From Clostridia bacterium (GTDB taxonomy: Bacteria; Bacillota; Clostridia; Peptostreptococcales; Anaerovoracaceae), in NCBI GenBank assembly GCA_030537495.1, contig JAUNMH010000004.1, positions 92,509 to 143,262 on the forward strand: DNA of 50,754 bases, read 5' to 3'. The notes beneath the pieces were generated by a model. That model was not told the DNA's origin and searched no databases. It saw only the letters and a list, made by a program, of their open reading frames with translations. This document shows positions 17,371-26,204 of this stretch, piece after piece (positions within the stretch are counted from its first letter, which is position 1; each line of letters starts with the position of its first letter). The position numbers were made by a program, and so were the translations under genes.

Positions 17371-18639
17371 TTACTCATCAAAATCCAACAGGCGACCGCT
17401 CTCCTCGTCGCTCAGCGTCGTTACCTTCTTCAGCTTGCTCTTCATCATACGCGTTCTCGTTCCAACCAGCTTATCAATGTCCTCATTTGCCTGATTTATG
17501 CGCTTCTGTGCCGATACTAAAACTCCCTCGAATTTTTCAAATTCATTTTTTACTGCCCCCAGAATATCCCAAACTTCACTGGAATGTTTCTGGATTGCAA
17601 GAGTTCTAAAGCCCATCTGCAGGCTGTTAAGTAGTGCCGCCATAGTAGTCGGCCCCGCAATATTCACCTTATAATCTTTCTGCAAAGTTTCTACCAGGCC
17701 ACGCCTTACAACCTCCGCATAAAGCCCCTCAAAAGGCAAGAATAGGATTGCAAAATCAGTAGTAGTAGGCGGCTCAATATACTTATCCCTAATGTCCTTA
17801 GCCTCAGCCCTAATTCTGCGTTCTAGTTCTCTGCCTGCCAGTTCAATTGCTGTGGCATCGCCACTGTCATAAGCATCAACCAGCTTGCTATAAGTGTCTC
17901 CTGGGAACTTAGCGTCAATTGGCAGATAAACAGTCTTGTCATCGTCACCCGGAAGCTTCACGGCAAATTCCACGCGCTCCTGACTATTTGCCTTAATCTT
18001 AACATTTTCCTCATACTGCTCCGGTGAAAGAATCTGCTCAAGAATTGCGCCCAGCTGAATTTCACCCAAAATCCCTCTGGTCTTAACATTAGTCAGCACC
18101 TTCTTCAAGTCGCCAACGCCACTGGCAAGATTCTGCATCTCTCCCAGCCCCTTATAAACCTGCTCAAGCCTGTCACTTACCAGCTTAAATGACTGCCCGA
18201 TGCGATCCTCCAAAGTTTTCTGCAACTTCTCGTCCACAGTTTCCCTCATCCTCTCAAGCTGCTTGGTGTTCTCCACATTAAGCTGAGTAATCTGATTAGA
18301 CATAGTATTTCTAATGTTTTCAAGCTTCTGTTCGTTTTCCAGAGCCATATGGGAGAACTTCTCGTTAAGCTCAGCTAAACGAGCATCCTGCTGCTTGGCT
18401 GCCGTCTCCTGACTTCTTGTCATCATCTCGCCAAAGGTCTGAAACGACTGATTTATGTACTGCACAGTCTCCGTGCGCGACTCCTTCATTTCCTGCTGCA
18501 GTTCTGTCTTTAGCTCCTTCTGAAGTTCCCTCTGTAGCTGTCCATCATCGCCGCCAGCCTTCTTAAGGTTCACAATAAGCAGCACCATATTCACGACTAA
18601 AACCACCAGAATTCCAAATGTCATAATTTCTGTAAGCAT
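17371..18639 (-). CDS. rmuC: DNA recombination protein RmuC
   Basis: 422 aa. An N-terminal membrane helix (about 5-26, TFGILVVLVVNMVLLIV) is followed by a long coiled coil of Gln/Glu/Lys-rich heptads (about 30-160) and the RmuC domain with LGEIQLGAILEQILSPEQYEEN, PIDAKFPGD and FAILFLPFEGLYAEVVRRG. The family is predicted to be nuclease-like and limits inversions at short repeats. It is the promoter-proximal gene of the five-gene minus-strand operon ending in DUF4317. Confidence 0.93.
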   Translation of the reverse strand: MLTEIMTFGILVVLVVNMVLLIVNLKKAGGDDGQLQRELQKELKTELQQEMKESRTETVQYINQSFQTFGEMMTRSQETAAKQQDARLAELNEKFSHMALENEQKLENIRNTMSNQITQLNVENTKQLERMRETVDEKLQKTLEDRIGQSFKLVSDRLEQVYKGLGEMQNLASGVGDLKKVLTNVKTRGILGEIQLGAILEQILSPEQYEENVKIKANSQERVEFAVKLPGDDDKTVYLPIDAKFPGDTYSKLVDAYDSGDATAIELAGRELERRIRAEAKDIRDKYIEPPTTTDFAILFLPFEGLYAEVVRRGLVETLQKDYKVNIAGPTTMAALLNSLQMGFRTLAIQKHSSEVWDILGAVKNEFEKFEGVLVSAQKRINQANEDIDKLVGTRTRMMKSKLKKVTTLSDEESGRLLDFDE

Positions 18640-18739
18640 TTACATACGTCCTCTTCTAACAATATTTATGCCCGCCTAAAGCCTGCATATAGATAATATG
18701 ATTATACCATTTTTCCCAGCGAATAAAAAGAAAATAAAA

Positions 18740-18787
18740 AGAAAAAGCTGTCGCCAAGGCGCAAAATTTGCGCCAAAAACAACAGCC
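18740..18787 (-). terminator. Terminator of the 95-aa gene
   Basis: A nested hairpin on the minus strand: the outer GGGCTGTTG/CGACAGC(T) stem encloses a GGCGCAAA/TTTGCGCC stem, and a TTTTTCTTTTT tract follows. It separates the 95-aa gene from rmuC. Confidence 0.85.
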
Positions 18788-18819
18788 CTTTTGACTTTAG
18801 TTGGTTTTGATAAATTGCC

Positions 18820-19107
18820 TTACTGCGGCCAGTACAGACAGTATGCAGGGTAGCTTTCGCCAATGTAAACCCACACGCTTTCGCCCATATCGATGTGCTT
18901 GTCGAAAGTCATGTCAGGCACGAACAGCTTGAGTGCCGAACGCTTAATGCCTCTGTAAATCACACCTTCAGATGTTGGATTCTTCTTGAAAGCCTCAATT
19001 TTGCCACGAAGGTCGGAAATACCTGTTTCGTTGCCGAAATTGTCAGCAAACTCGTCCACATTTGCATAAACCACATTGTCCTGATCTTCAAACCATTCTA
19101 CTCTCAT
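18820..19107 (-). CDS. Uncharacterised 95-aa protein behind a cobalamin riboswitch
   Basis: I do not recognise this protein. It has 95 residues, is acidic in the first half (WFEDQDNVVYANVDEFADNFG), has no signal peptide, membrane helix or cysteine pair, and ends in an aromatic run (VWVYIGESYPAYCLYWPQ). A good GGAGGG ribosome site lies 5 bases before the ATG, and its own terminator follows. About 95 bases upstream ends the expression platform of a cobalamin riboswitch on the same strand, with no other gene between, so B12 should control it. Either it is a B12-responsive small protein or it replaced a lost transporter or B12-independent enzyme gene. Confidence 0.7.
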   Translation of the reverse strand: MRVEWFEDQDNVVYANVDEFADNFGNETGISDLRGKIEAFKKNPTSEGVIYRGIKRSALKLFVPDMTFDKHIDMGESVWVYIGESYPAYCLYWPQ

Positions 19108-19203
19108 TTTGTCCCTCCGAATAAATTAAAATTTTATATGCTGCGGTCCCCGAGATTATCTGCCGTATTATTTCAACAAGGAGAACAAGGTTAATGTCCG
19201 AAC

Positions 19204-19229
19204 AAAAAAGACCGCAGCCTAACAGGTCT
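19204..19229 (-). terminator. Expression-platform terminator of the cobalamin riboswitch
   Basis: AGACC and GGTCT form a short stem followed by six Ts on the minus strand. The 3' arm is part of GGCTGCGGTC, which can instead pair with a perfect 9-base complement (GACCGCAGC) at 19140-19148, just before the ribosome site of the 95-aa gene. Confidence 0.5.
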
Positions 19230-19300
19230 ATGACCCGATAAACTACAGCCCGTTTTCACTGTATCCAAAATTCCCTTGCGCTCTCCGACACAAGAAAAAG

Positions 19301-19521
19301 GTTCATCATTTATGCATGTCTCCTGACTCAGATATCAACATTTTGCTCACCTTCCCACACCCTCTCACGCTTTACCTATGCGCCGGTGCAGTGGCATCCG
19401 AACAAAACTCCTTCATTACAGTGGCGGGACCGTGCAGGATTCAAACCTGCTTCCATCTTAGCTCCAGCCTCGGCTTTGATAAAAACCGCCTGGAGAACAT
19501 AAACGCCTTCATATGAACTTC
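19301..19521 (-). ncRNA. Cobalamin riboswitch
   Basis: All core blocks of the B12 aptamer are visible in order on the minus strand: GGAAGCAGG-TTTGAATCCTGC, ACGGTCCCGCCACTGTAA (the B12 box), GATGCCACTG, GTGGGAAGGTG and GAGTCAGGAGACATGC, closed by a GTTTATG/CATAAAT pairing near the ends. It begins about 30 bases after the stop of the sensor kinase gene upstream and precedes only the 95-aa gene. Adenosyl- versus hydroxo-cobalamin preference cannot be told. Confidence 0.94.
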
Positions 19522-19550
19522 AAGTTAATTCTAACACTTAATGAACAGGA

Positions 19551-22424
19551 TTACAACAAATATTTCATCATTACCGGTATGAGAATGTTCATGTCAATTG
19601 GTTTTGCTACATGGTCGTTCATACCAACATCTAGAGCATTCTGCCTGTCTTCTGAAAATGCGTTGGCCGTCATAGCGATAATTGGAATCTGAGCCTTGAC
19701 ATCATCATCCATTTTACGAATTTTGGCAGCAGCATGATAACCGTCCATTACCGGCATCTGTATATCCATAAGAATCATCTTATAATAGCCGTCCTCTGCC
19801 TTATCCAGCATCTCGATACATTCCACACCGTCGCAGGCTCTTTCAATAATGCAGCCCTCTTCCTTCAGAAGTTCTGTAGCGATTTCCGCATTAATGTCGT
19901 TGTCCTCAACAAGGAGGATTCTCGTTCCCGCTATGCCTTTTTTATCATAAATACCGGTAGTGTCGCGCTTTGCCAAAGACTCTTCTTCAGATGCAATCTT
20001 GCAAGGAACAGTAATGGTGAATTTACTTCCCTCTCCGATTTTACTGGTAACTTCAATGGTTCCATCCATCTTATCAATAAGTTTCTTGATAATTCCCATG
20101 CCGATACCACTACCTTCGATTCGGTTTATGGTCGATGTCTGCTCTCTTTCAAAAGGCTCGAAGATGTTTTCTATAAACTCTTCTGACATTCCCACTCCGT
20201 TGTCCTCAACGGTTACAACCACATTACACCATCCGTCCGTTTCATTTGGTGTCTGAGTAAAATCACATTTAATAGTGCCTCCTGTGCCTGTATACTTGAT
20301 GGCATTGCTGATAATATTTAGGCACACCTCTGACATATGTGGCACATCTGCATAGACATATGGATGAAGTATATGCTCTGTGGCAACAAGAGTCTGTCCC
20401 TTATCCTTAGCCTGATTTCGGAACATCATAATACAATTTCCAAAGTGTTCACCTACATCACAAACAGTGTATTCCATCTTAACCTTGTCATTTTCGATTC
20501 TAGCCAAGTCTAGAACATTGTTGAGAAGTGATAGCAGGTTTTGACCGCATGTTTGTATGTTACCCATATATGATTCCAGCTTTTTCTTATCGTCTAGATG
20601 TCTAGAAGCTATGTCTGCATACCCGATAATGGCATTCATAGGCGTACGGATATCATGAGACATATTGAACAGGAAGGTTGATTTTGCCTTGTTTGCACTC
20701 TCCGCCTTCCTGGCTGCCACCTTAAGATGTTCATTTAGCTCCAAGGTATCCTGGGCCGCCTTAGAGGAAGCTGCCTCCGCACGTCTAGCTTTTCTAAGTA
20801 GTCCAAGTATTATCGAAAGAACTATCGCTACGACAACTATAGAGATCATCCAAACCGACGCATAGTTATCCTTCAGATACTCACCCCATGTAACTTTCTT
20901 ATCATTAGCCTCATACTTAGCAATGGCGCTAGTCAACATGCCTGAGAGCATGGCCTTGATGGTTTTGTTCAATATAGAGAGAAGATACAAATCGCCACTG
21001 TTAACCGCCATAGCTGAATGCTCTGGATTGGTTAAAGGGACACTATAAAATTCGCTGTCTCCGCTAAGGTCCGCTGCTCGACTGGTGCCGGTGATATAGC
21101 AGTCAGCATCGCCGGCTTTTACCGCATTGGCCGCGTATTCTGGGCTGTTGTATTCTAGAATCGTCCAGTGTGGATATAAATATTCAATATGGTCCTTCAG
21201 CGATGACATTTCCTTAGATATAGCCACATGGTAAGGCTTGCTCTCACTAAATGAATGCTTGTCTGTCATAGCTAAAAGGGTGTAATTCCAAGTAGTATTT
21301 GTACAAGTCAGATGGTATTTTTCCAGCTCATTTGGATGCTGCGGAAAGTGGAAGATTGCGTCTATTTCTCTATCCTGCAAAGCCTTGATCATTTTCTCCA
21401 TGCTACTGAAACCGACCATTTCGAAATTCAATTTATCCTTGCTCAAGCAGTCAGTGGCATACTGAACATAGTCCGTTATGGCACCGCTGACTTCCGTATC
21501 AGGTTCAGCTATAGTACTTACTCCTGGATCATCTAACAAAATTCCCATTCGAATTTCACCGTGCGATTTTAGCCAGTTTCGTTCCTCTCCTGAAAGAACC
21601 GGCGTGTAATCCAGAGAAAAATATTGCTTGTAAAGGTCAGCTGTAAAGAAAGGATTATCATTTTCTAGCTGTCTCATGGCGTTATCCAATTCTTTCTTTA
21701 GCTCTGGACGCTCCTTATTAATTGCATAGTAAATTTTGGATTTTCCTACACAGGCTACAGCTGAAATTCCATAATCCGACCATATGGATTCCTCCAAAGA
21801 AACGAAGCAATCGATTTCATTTTTCTTCAATTTCCTCTGGACATCCTTATTATCTGCGATGTTCACATGTTCAGTTTCTATGTCATACTTTTTCTCCCAT
21901 TTTGTCAGCATGGCTTCTGGCTGAGAATTTTCTAAAACGCCTACTCGCTTACCACTTAACGTTTTGAAATCATGCTCCGAGACATCTGTACTAGAAACAT
22001 CTGCGTAAAGGTAATACTTTTCCTCACACATAGGCATATCGGAGAATAGCATATGATTCTTTCTCTCCTTGCTGTAGGATATACCTCCCAAAATGTCAAC
22101 GGTTCCATCTTCCAGCTTCTCTAAGCAATTATTCCAAGTACAATCTACATAGTCAAACTTCCAATCAGTATACCCAGAAAGCTTCTCCAGAAGTTCATAA
22201 CCGTACCCCTGCCTCATGCCTTTCTCGTTGACATAATTATAGACATTCTCAAAGGACCCAACTCTGACGGTTTTGGTCGTGATGTTTTCGCTCACCGACG
22301 CCTTTGCATCAGACTTTACAGTTGTGCCTGAACCCATGTCATTGCTTTCTGCCTCAGCCATTACGGCACTAGAACAAATCAAGATTAAACTACAAACAAT
22401 GCATAGAATTTTTTTCCATATCAT
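19551..22424 (-). CDS. Hybrid sensor histidine kinase with two periplasmic binding domains
   Basis: 957 aa. Signal sequence at 1-24 (ILCIVCSLILICSSAVMAEA); two solute-binding (SBP_bac_3/PBPb) domains at about 50-270 and 285-505; membrane helix at about 523-543; then HisKA with the phospho-accepting His590 (FNMSHDIRTPMN), HATPase_c (N, G1 and G2 boxes, e.g. EDNGVGMS and GSGIGMG), and a receiver domain with Asp887 (ILMDIQMPVMDG). The order is that of BvgS-like kinases. The ATG overlaps the stop of the preceding kinase by 4 bases, so they are translationally coupled. No HPt or DNA-binding output is attached. Confidence 0.93.
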   Translation of the reverse strand: MIWKKILCIVCSLILICSSAVMAEAESNDMGSGTTVKSDAKASVSENITTKTVRVGSFENVYNYVNEKGMRQGYGYELLEKLSGYTDWKFDYVDCTWNNCLEKLEDGTVDILGGISYSKERKNHMLFSDMPMCEEKYYLYADVSSTDVSEHDFKTLSGKRVGVLENSQPEAMLTKWEKKYDIETEHVNIADNKDVQRKLKKNEIDCFVSLEESIWSDYGISAVACVGKSKIYYAINKERPELKKELDNAMRQLENDNPFFTADLYKQYFSLDYTPVLSGEERNWLKSHGEIRMGILLDDPGVSTIAEPDTEVSGAITDYVQYATDCLSKDKLNFEMVGFSSMEKMIKALQDREIDAIFHFPQHPNELEKYHLTCTNTTWNYTLLAMTDKHSFSESKPYHVAISKEMSSLKDHIEYLYPHWTILEYNSPEYAANAVKAGDADCYITGTSRAADLSGDSEFYSVPLTNPEHSAMAVNSGDLYLLSILNKTIKAMLSGMLTSAIAKYEANDKKVTWGEYLKDNYASVWMISIVVVAIVLSIILGLLRKARRAEAASSKAAQDTLELNEHLKVAARKAESANKAKSTFLFNMSHDIRTPMNAIIGYADIASRHLDDKKKLESYMGNIQTCGQNLLSLLNNVLDLARIENDKVKMEYTVCDVGEHFGNCIMMFRNQAKDKGQTLVATEHILHPYVYADVPHMSEVCLNIISNAIKYTGTGGTIKCDFTQTPNETDGWCNVVVTVEDNGVGMSEEFIENIFEPFEREQTSTINRIEGSGIGMGIIKKLIDKMDGTIEVTSKIGEGSKFTITVPCKIASEEESLAKRDTTGIYDKKGIAGTRILLVEDNDINAEIATELLKEEGCIIERACDGVECIEMLDKAEDGYYKMILMDIQMPVMDGYHAAAKIRKMDDDVKAQIPIIAMTANAFSEDRQNALDVGMNDHVAKPIDMNILIPVMMKYLL

Positions 22425-24950
22425 ATAGTATTTTCTCTATTCCTTCCTTTATTTTTTTCCGCAAGTTTTGCAATGGTGAACAGCATGGTCTCTCTGTCCA
22501 GCGGTTTCGCCAGGTGCGCGTCCATTCCCGTCGCCTTGGTTTTCATCCTGTCCTCCACAAAAGCATTAGCCGTCATGGCGATAATAGGCACCGTCTTAGA
22601 GTCTGCTCTCTCCAGGGCGCGTATTCTCTCCGTCGCCTCATACCCATCCATAACCGGCATCATAATGTCCATAAGAATGACATCAAAACTTCCAGCTTCG
22701 TTGTTTTTGAAAGCATCTAAAGCTTCCCTACCGTTCCAAGCCTTAGTAATTTCAGCACCTTCATTTTCTAAAATAAACTGAGCGATTTCCATGTTCAATT
22801 CATTATCCTCAACAAGAAGAATCTTAAGCCCTGCAATGCTTGCCGATTTTTCTTCTTTGACTGCAGTGCTTTTTTCTTCTTCCTGTTCGCAGATTTTAAA
22901 AGGTAAAACTATGGTAAAGGTAGTTCCTTTGCCCTTAACACTCTGAAAGCTGATAGTTCCACCCATCTTCTCAGTCAGATTCTTTGCAATTGGCATTCCA
23001 AGCCCTGTTCCAGCAAACTTAGTACGTCCACCCTGATATTCCTGGGCAAATTCATCAAAGATGTGTTCCTGGAATTCCTCGCTCATACCAATTCCTGTAT
23101 CCGCGCAAGTAAACTCAATAATAGCCTCGTCTGTCGTTGGTGAAGGCAATTCTCTGCAACTTAACGTTATGCTTCCATACTCCTTATTGTATTTCACCGC
23201 ATTACTAAGGATATTCATGAGAATTCTTTTCACATGGGTCGGACTTCCGCTCAAATGTCTATGAGTCACTATATTATCTTCCTTGATAATTTTCACATTA
23301 TAACTCTTCGCTGATTTCTCAACAAGATCGACGCAATCCTCTGTCAATTTTTTTAAATCAAATTCCCTCTGATCTAAAACAATTTCCCCAGATTCCAGCT
23401 TGCCCATATCCAAAACTTCGTTAATAAGTTCAAGCAAAATATCCGAAGCGTCCTTAATCTTCCGCCTGCACTCAGCCTGCTTCTCCAAGTCGTCGCTATA
23501 ATGGTCTCCGACCTCTACCATGCCCAAAATTCCATTTATCGGCGTTCTGATATCATGGCTCATGCGTCTCAGGAAGCTGATTAGCGTCACCGGCCTTCTG
23601 AAGTTGCTCCTGATAATCCATTTCCTTCTGAATATTATCCGTAACATTTCTGATTAAATAGAGAGCCATCTCTACGTTTCCCTGCTTGTCTGTCTTCTGA
23701 GTTACAATATCAATTTCTATCCACGCTCCAAAAACATCCTTATACAAGAAGCTAATCATATTATTTCCCTGCATACGCTCGCCAATAGTATCCATATTGA
23801 TGAACTCTACAAACTTTCCACGGAATTTTTCCTCTACATATTTATCCGTTATATCATGGAACATAGTGTCAGATGTTGATGAGATATCCAGACTCTTCTT
23901 CAACTCTTCTGGGCATTTTACCCATTCACACTCGCCCGTTTTCACATTGACAAGGACAGATGCCACATAGACCTCACTAATTGCTGAAATAGTCTGGTAC
24001 TGCTTCTCCATGTCCATATAGTTTTTGCGTTCCGACGTTCTGTAAGCAATATATATCAAGGTACATCCAGCAGTATAAATCAGTGAAATAATAATTAGAA
24101 TTATAAAATACTTCTGGAATGTAGTTTTAACCGGAAATGAAATATATACCGCATAGTCTTCGCACTTCACCTTTTGGGTGTACCATTTCTTCCCACTAAA
24201 ACTTACTTTGCTGAATCTTTCCCCTTTTACCGGTTTTGATGCCCCTAGTTTTTCCCATTTCTCTGCGGGAATGCTGTAACCCATGTCTTTGTTTGCGGCG
24301 ATAACCTTACCCTCTGACGCAACAACCACCAGGCCGTCGTAATTGAAGTTCATATTGAGAAAAACATCATCTAGGGTTATGTCGTTAATTCCTACTTTTA
24401 CAGTATCCTGAAACACATACGCAATAACTGCGCCTTCTGCATCACTTCTTGCGGCTGCCGCCACGTCCATAGTACCCTTGGAGGTAGTCACCCTCTTTGC
24501 AAAGGTTTTCTTTGGAAATTCCACAATTTCCTTAACGCAATCTGAATCCAAAAGCTCATTCCAGGCAACAGACTCGGTCTCTGACTTTTTAACCCCATAC
24601 TTTAAATTCAGGTTTTTATCCACAGTAAAATTACCAGAAAGATGCTGCTCCTGGAGATATTTTTCCATAGACACTTTATCGGCAACATCTACAGATTTCA
24701 AGCGATGTGCCGCCTCCACTGTCTTATCAGCCAGACTAATAAGGCTCTTTGTCTTATCGTTATTCTGATAATTGTCATAGGTTTCTAGCCTTTTTCTCAC
24801 ATAATTTTCTGTATTGCTAAATGAATTTTCGCATTGGTTGTACACATGCTGTAAAAAGACAAAATATAAAACCACAATTATAGCTATCAGAATTACGGCG
24901 AGTAATATAGAGCGTTTTACCGCCTTTTGTTTCTCGTCAACTTTTTTCAT
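22421..24950 (-). pseudogene. Hybrid sensor histidine kinase, frameshifted before the H-box
   Basis: Two overlapping frames together make one hybrid kinase. Frame A (24950-23553, 465 aa) has a membrane helix at 14-34, an extracytoplasmic sensor region, a second helix at about 281-303 and a PAS-like domain, then stops at EQLQKAGDANQLPETHEP. Frame B resumes with FLRRMSHDIRTPINGILG (His in the H-box), HATPase_c and a receiver (ILMDIMMPVMDG). Related kinases have ANxAKTxFL at the join; here an 11-base loss (or 1-base gain) near 23575 shifts the frame. Frame B could restart at the ATG at 23563, giving a soluble 380-aa kinase-receiver. The rest of the gene shows no decay, so the break is recent or functional. 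Confidence 0.85.
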
Positions 24951-25002
24951 TAAAACTATTCCTCCGGAATTTGTTATTAGTATTCGTTGTTAGTATTTCA
25001 TT

Positions 25003-25821
25003 TTAATACTTAAGACCGTATTTTTCTACTATTCTCTTGACTGTACCATCTGCCTGCATATCATTTAGTGTGCGGTTTAACTGACGAACAAAATCCGAAT
25101 CGTAGTTTCTTCCAAAAGCCACACCTATCTTCGACAGAAATAGAGGCTCATCTATAATTTCATATTCCTCAGGTGCCGTTTCAACTAAGGAATTTAGTGC
25201 ATTCTCGTGACCTGCAATAGCGTCCACATAATTTTTTCTAAGCGCCGCATCAACCTCGTCCATGCTGACAAACGCATAGAGCCTAAGTATATCTGGCACG
25301 GAGCTATCTCCCTTTCTTTTTCTTAGAAAATATTCCTCTGCCTTTCCCGTCTCCTGCACAGCAACGGTCTTATCCCTTAGATCCTTCAAACCCTTGATAT
25401 TGATATTCTTTCTTACGCATACTACCTGGCGACTATTCATATATGGGCCTGCCCACTGATACTTATTCTCTCTGCCATTCATACTATAGCAGCCCCAAAG
25501 ACAATCTATCTTTCCATCTTTCAAATATTCATCCTTATCGTCCCATCCAATCATCTTAAAAACAGGATCATATCCCATTCTTCCCAGGGCCTCTTTCGCC
25601 AAATCAATATCAATTCCCTCAAATTCTCCGTAAGAATTTTGATAGAAATATGGCTCGAAAGAATCACTTCCAATGACGATCTCCTGCTTCTCCCTCGAAT
25701 TATTGCCTTTGCCGGCGTTATCGCTTCCATTGCTGCCACCCGCGCCTGCGCACGCCGCCAGCAACATCACAGCCATTATCATTATTACAATTATTATCGT
25801 TGTTTTCCTCAAATTACTCAT
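25003..25821 (-). CDS. Extracellular solute-binding lipoprotein (SBP_bac_3)
   Basis: 272 aa from the ATG at 25821, preferred because GAGAG lies 8 bases upstream; earlier in-frame ATGs have no ribosome site. A lipoprotein signal (IVIMIMAVMLLAAC) puts the lipid on Cys24. The mature part is a family 3 solute-binding fold: GSDSFEPYFY ... GEFEGIDIDLAKEALGRMGYD, typical of amino-acid binders. No permease or ATPase gene is nearby; instead two hybrid kinases with related sensing domains follow (53-base gap). It therefore probably feeds a sensor and not a transporter. A small perfect hairpin (25837-25852) lies just before the ribosome site. Confidence 0.88.
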   Translation of the reverse strand: MSNLRKTTIIIVIMIMAVMLLAACAGAGGSNGSDNAGKGNNSREKQEIVIGSDSFEPYFYQNSYGEFEGIDIDLAKEALGRMGYDPVFKMIGWDDKDEYLKDGKIDCLWGCYSMNGRENKYQWAGPYMNSRQVVCVRKNINIKGLKDLRDKTVAVQETGKAEEYFLRKRKGDSSVPDILRLYAFVSMDEVDAALRKNYVDAIAGHENALNSLVETAPEEYEIIDEPLFLSKIGVAFGRNYDSDFVRQLNRTLNDMQADGTVKRIVEKYGLKY

Positions 25822-25918
25822 AGTCATATCTCTCACTGCGGGTCCACCCGCAACCCATTGCAATTGATTGCTTTATCTAAACTATCCCAATAATTCCTCA
25901 ATTTTAAGATTAGACACG

Positions 25919-25955
25919 AAAAAAAGAAGTCCCTCAAAAACATTACAGGAACTTC
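25919..25955 (-). terminator. Terminator of the small transcript unit
   Basis: GAAGTTCCT pairs with AGGGACTTC over 9 bp and is followed by seven Ts on the minus strand. It stands between the 39-codon ORF and the binding-protein gene, so it could be a plain terminator or an attenuator of the sensory operon. Confidence 0.8.
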
Positions 25956-25970
25956 CATATCATCGCAAGC

Positions 25971-26090
25971 CTAAGTTGTTTCACCTGCTTTATCTTTAGC
26001 AAAAACAATCACTACCACGCTTTCTCGCAAAATAGCAACTGTCTGCCTTGTGAAATGTTTTCGATATACATAACAATTATAAACCTTCAT
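25971..26090 (-). CDS. Possible 39-aa small protein
   Basis: An ORF of 39 codons, beginning MKVYNCYVYRK and ending AKDKAGETT, with a hydrophobic middle (VVVIVF). It fills most of a transcript running from a consensus promoter (26130-26158) to a strong terminator (25919-25955), about 200 nt in all. The upstream AAGGTG is very close to the ATG (2 bases), which weakens the case. The transcript could equally be a structured RNA leader or small RNA: GTGAAATG and CATTTCAC inside it can form an 8-bp stem. I recognise no family. Confidence 0.35.
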   Translation of the reverse strand: MKVYNCYVYRKHFTRQTVAILRESVVVIVFAKDKAGETT

Positions 26091-26129
26091 TTCACCTTGC
26101 ACAATAAAAATTTACATAAAGAATTCGTG

Positions 26130-26158
26130 ATTATATATTTTTGCGTTTTTATTTTCAA
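26130..26158 (-). promoter_or_regulatory. Consensus promoter of the small transcript unit
   Basis: TTGAAA and TATAAT with a 17-base spacer on the minus strand, immediately behind the terminator of the surface protein gene. Confidence 0.8.
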
Positions 26159-26192
26159 AAACCCTCCGGGCTGTGACGCCTCGGAGGGTTTT
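26155..26192 (-). terminator. Terminator of the surface protein gene
   Basis: AAAACCCTCCG pairs with CGGAGGGTTTT around a GC-containing loop; T-rich ends on both sides make it potentially bidirectional. Confidence 0.88.
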
Positions 26193-26204
26193 GGTTTATA
26201 AGAG

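Noticed and set aside
23553..23647. Programmed ribosomal frameshift in the split kinase
   Set aside because: No slippery heptamer or stimulatory structure is apparent at the overlap, and residues expected at the join are missing, which points to a small deletion.
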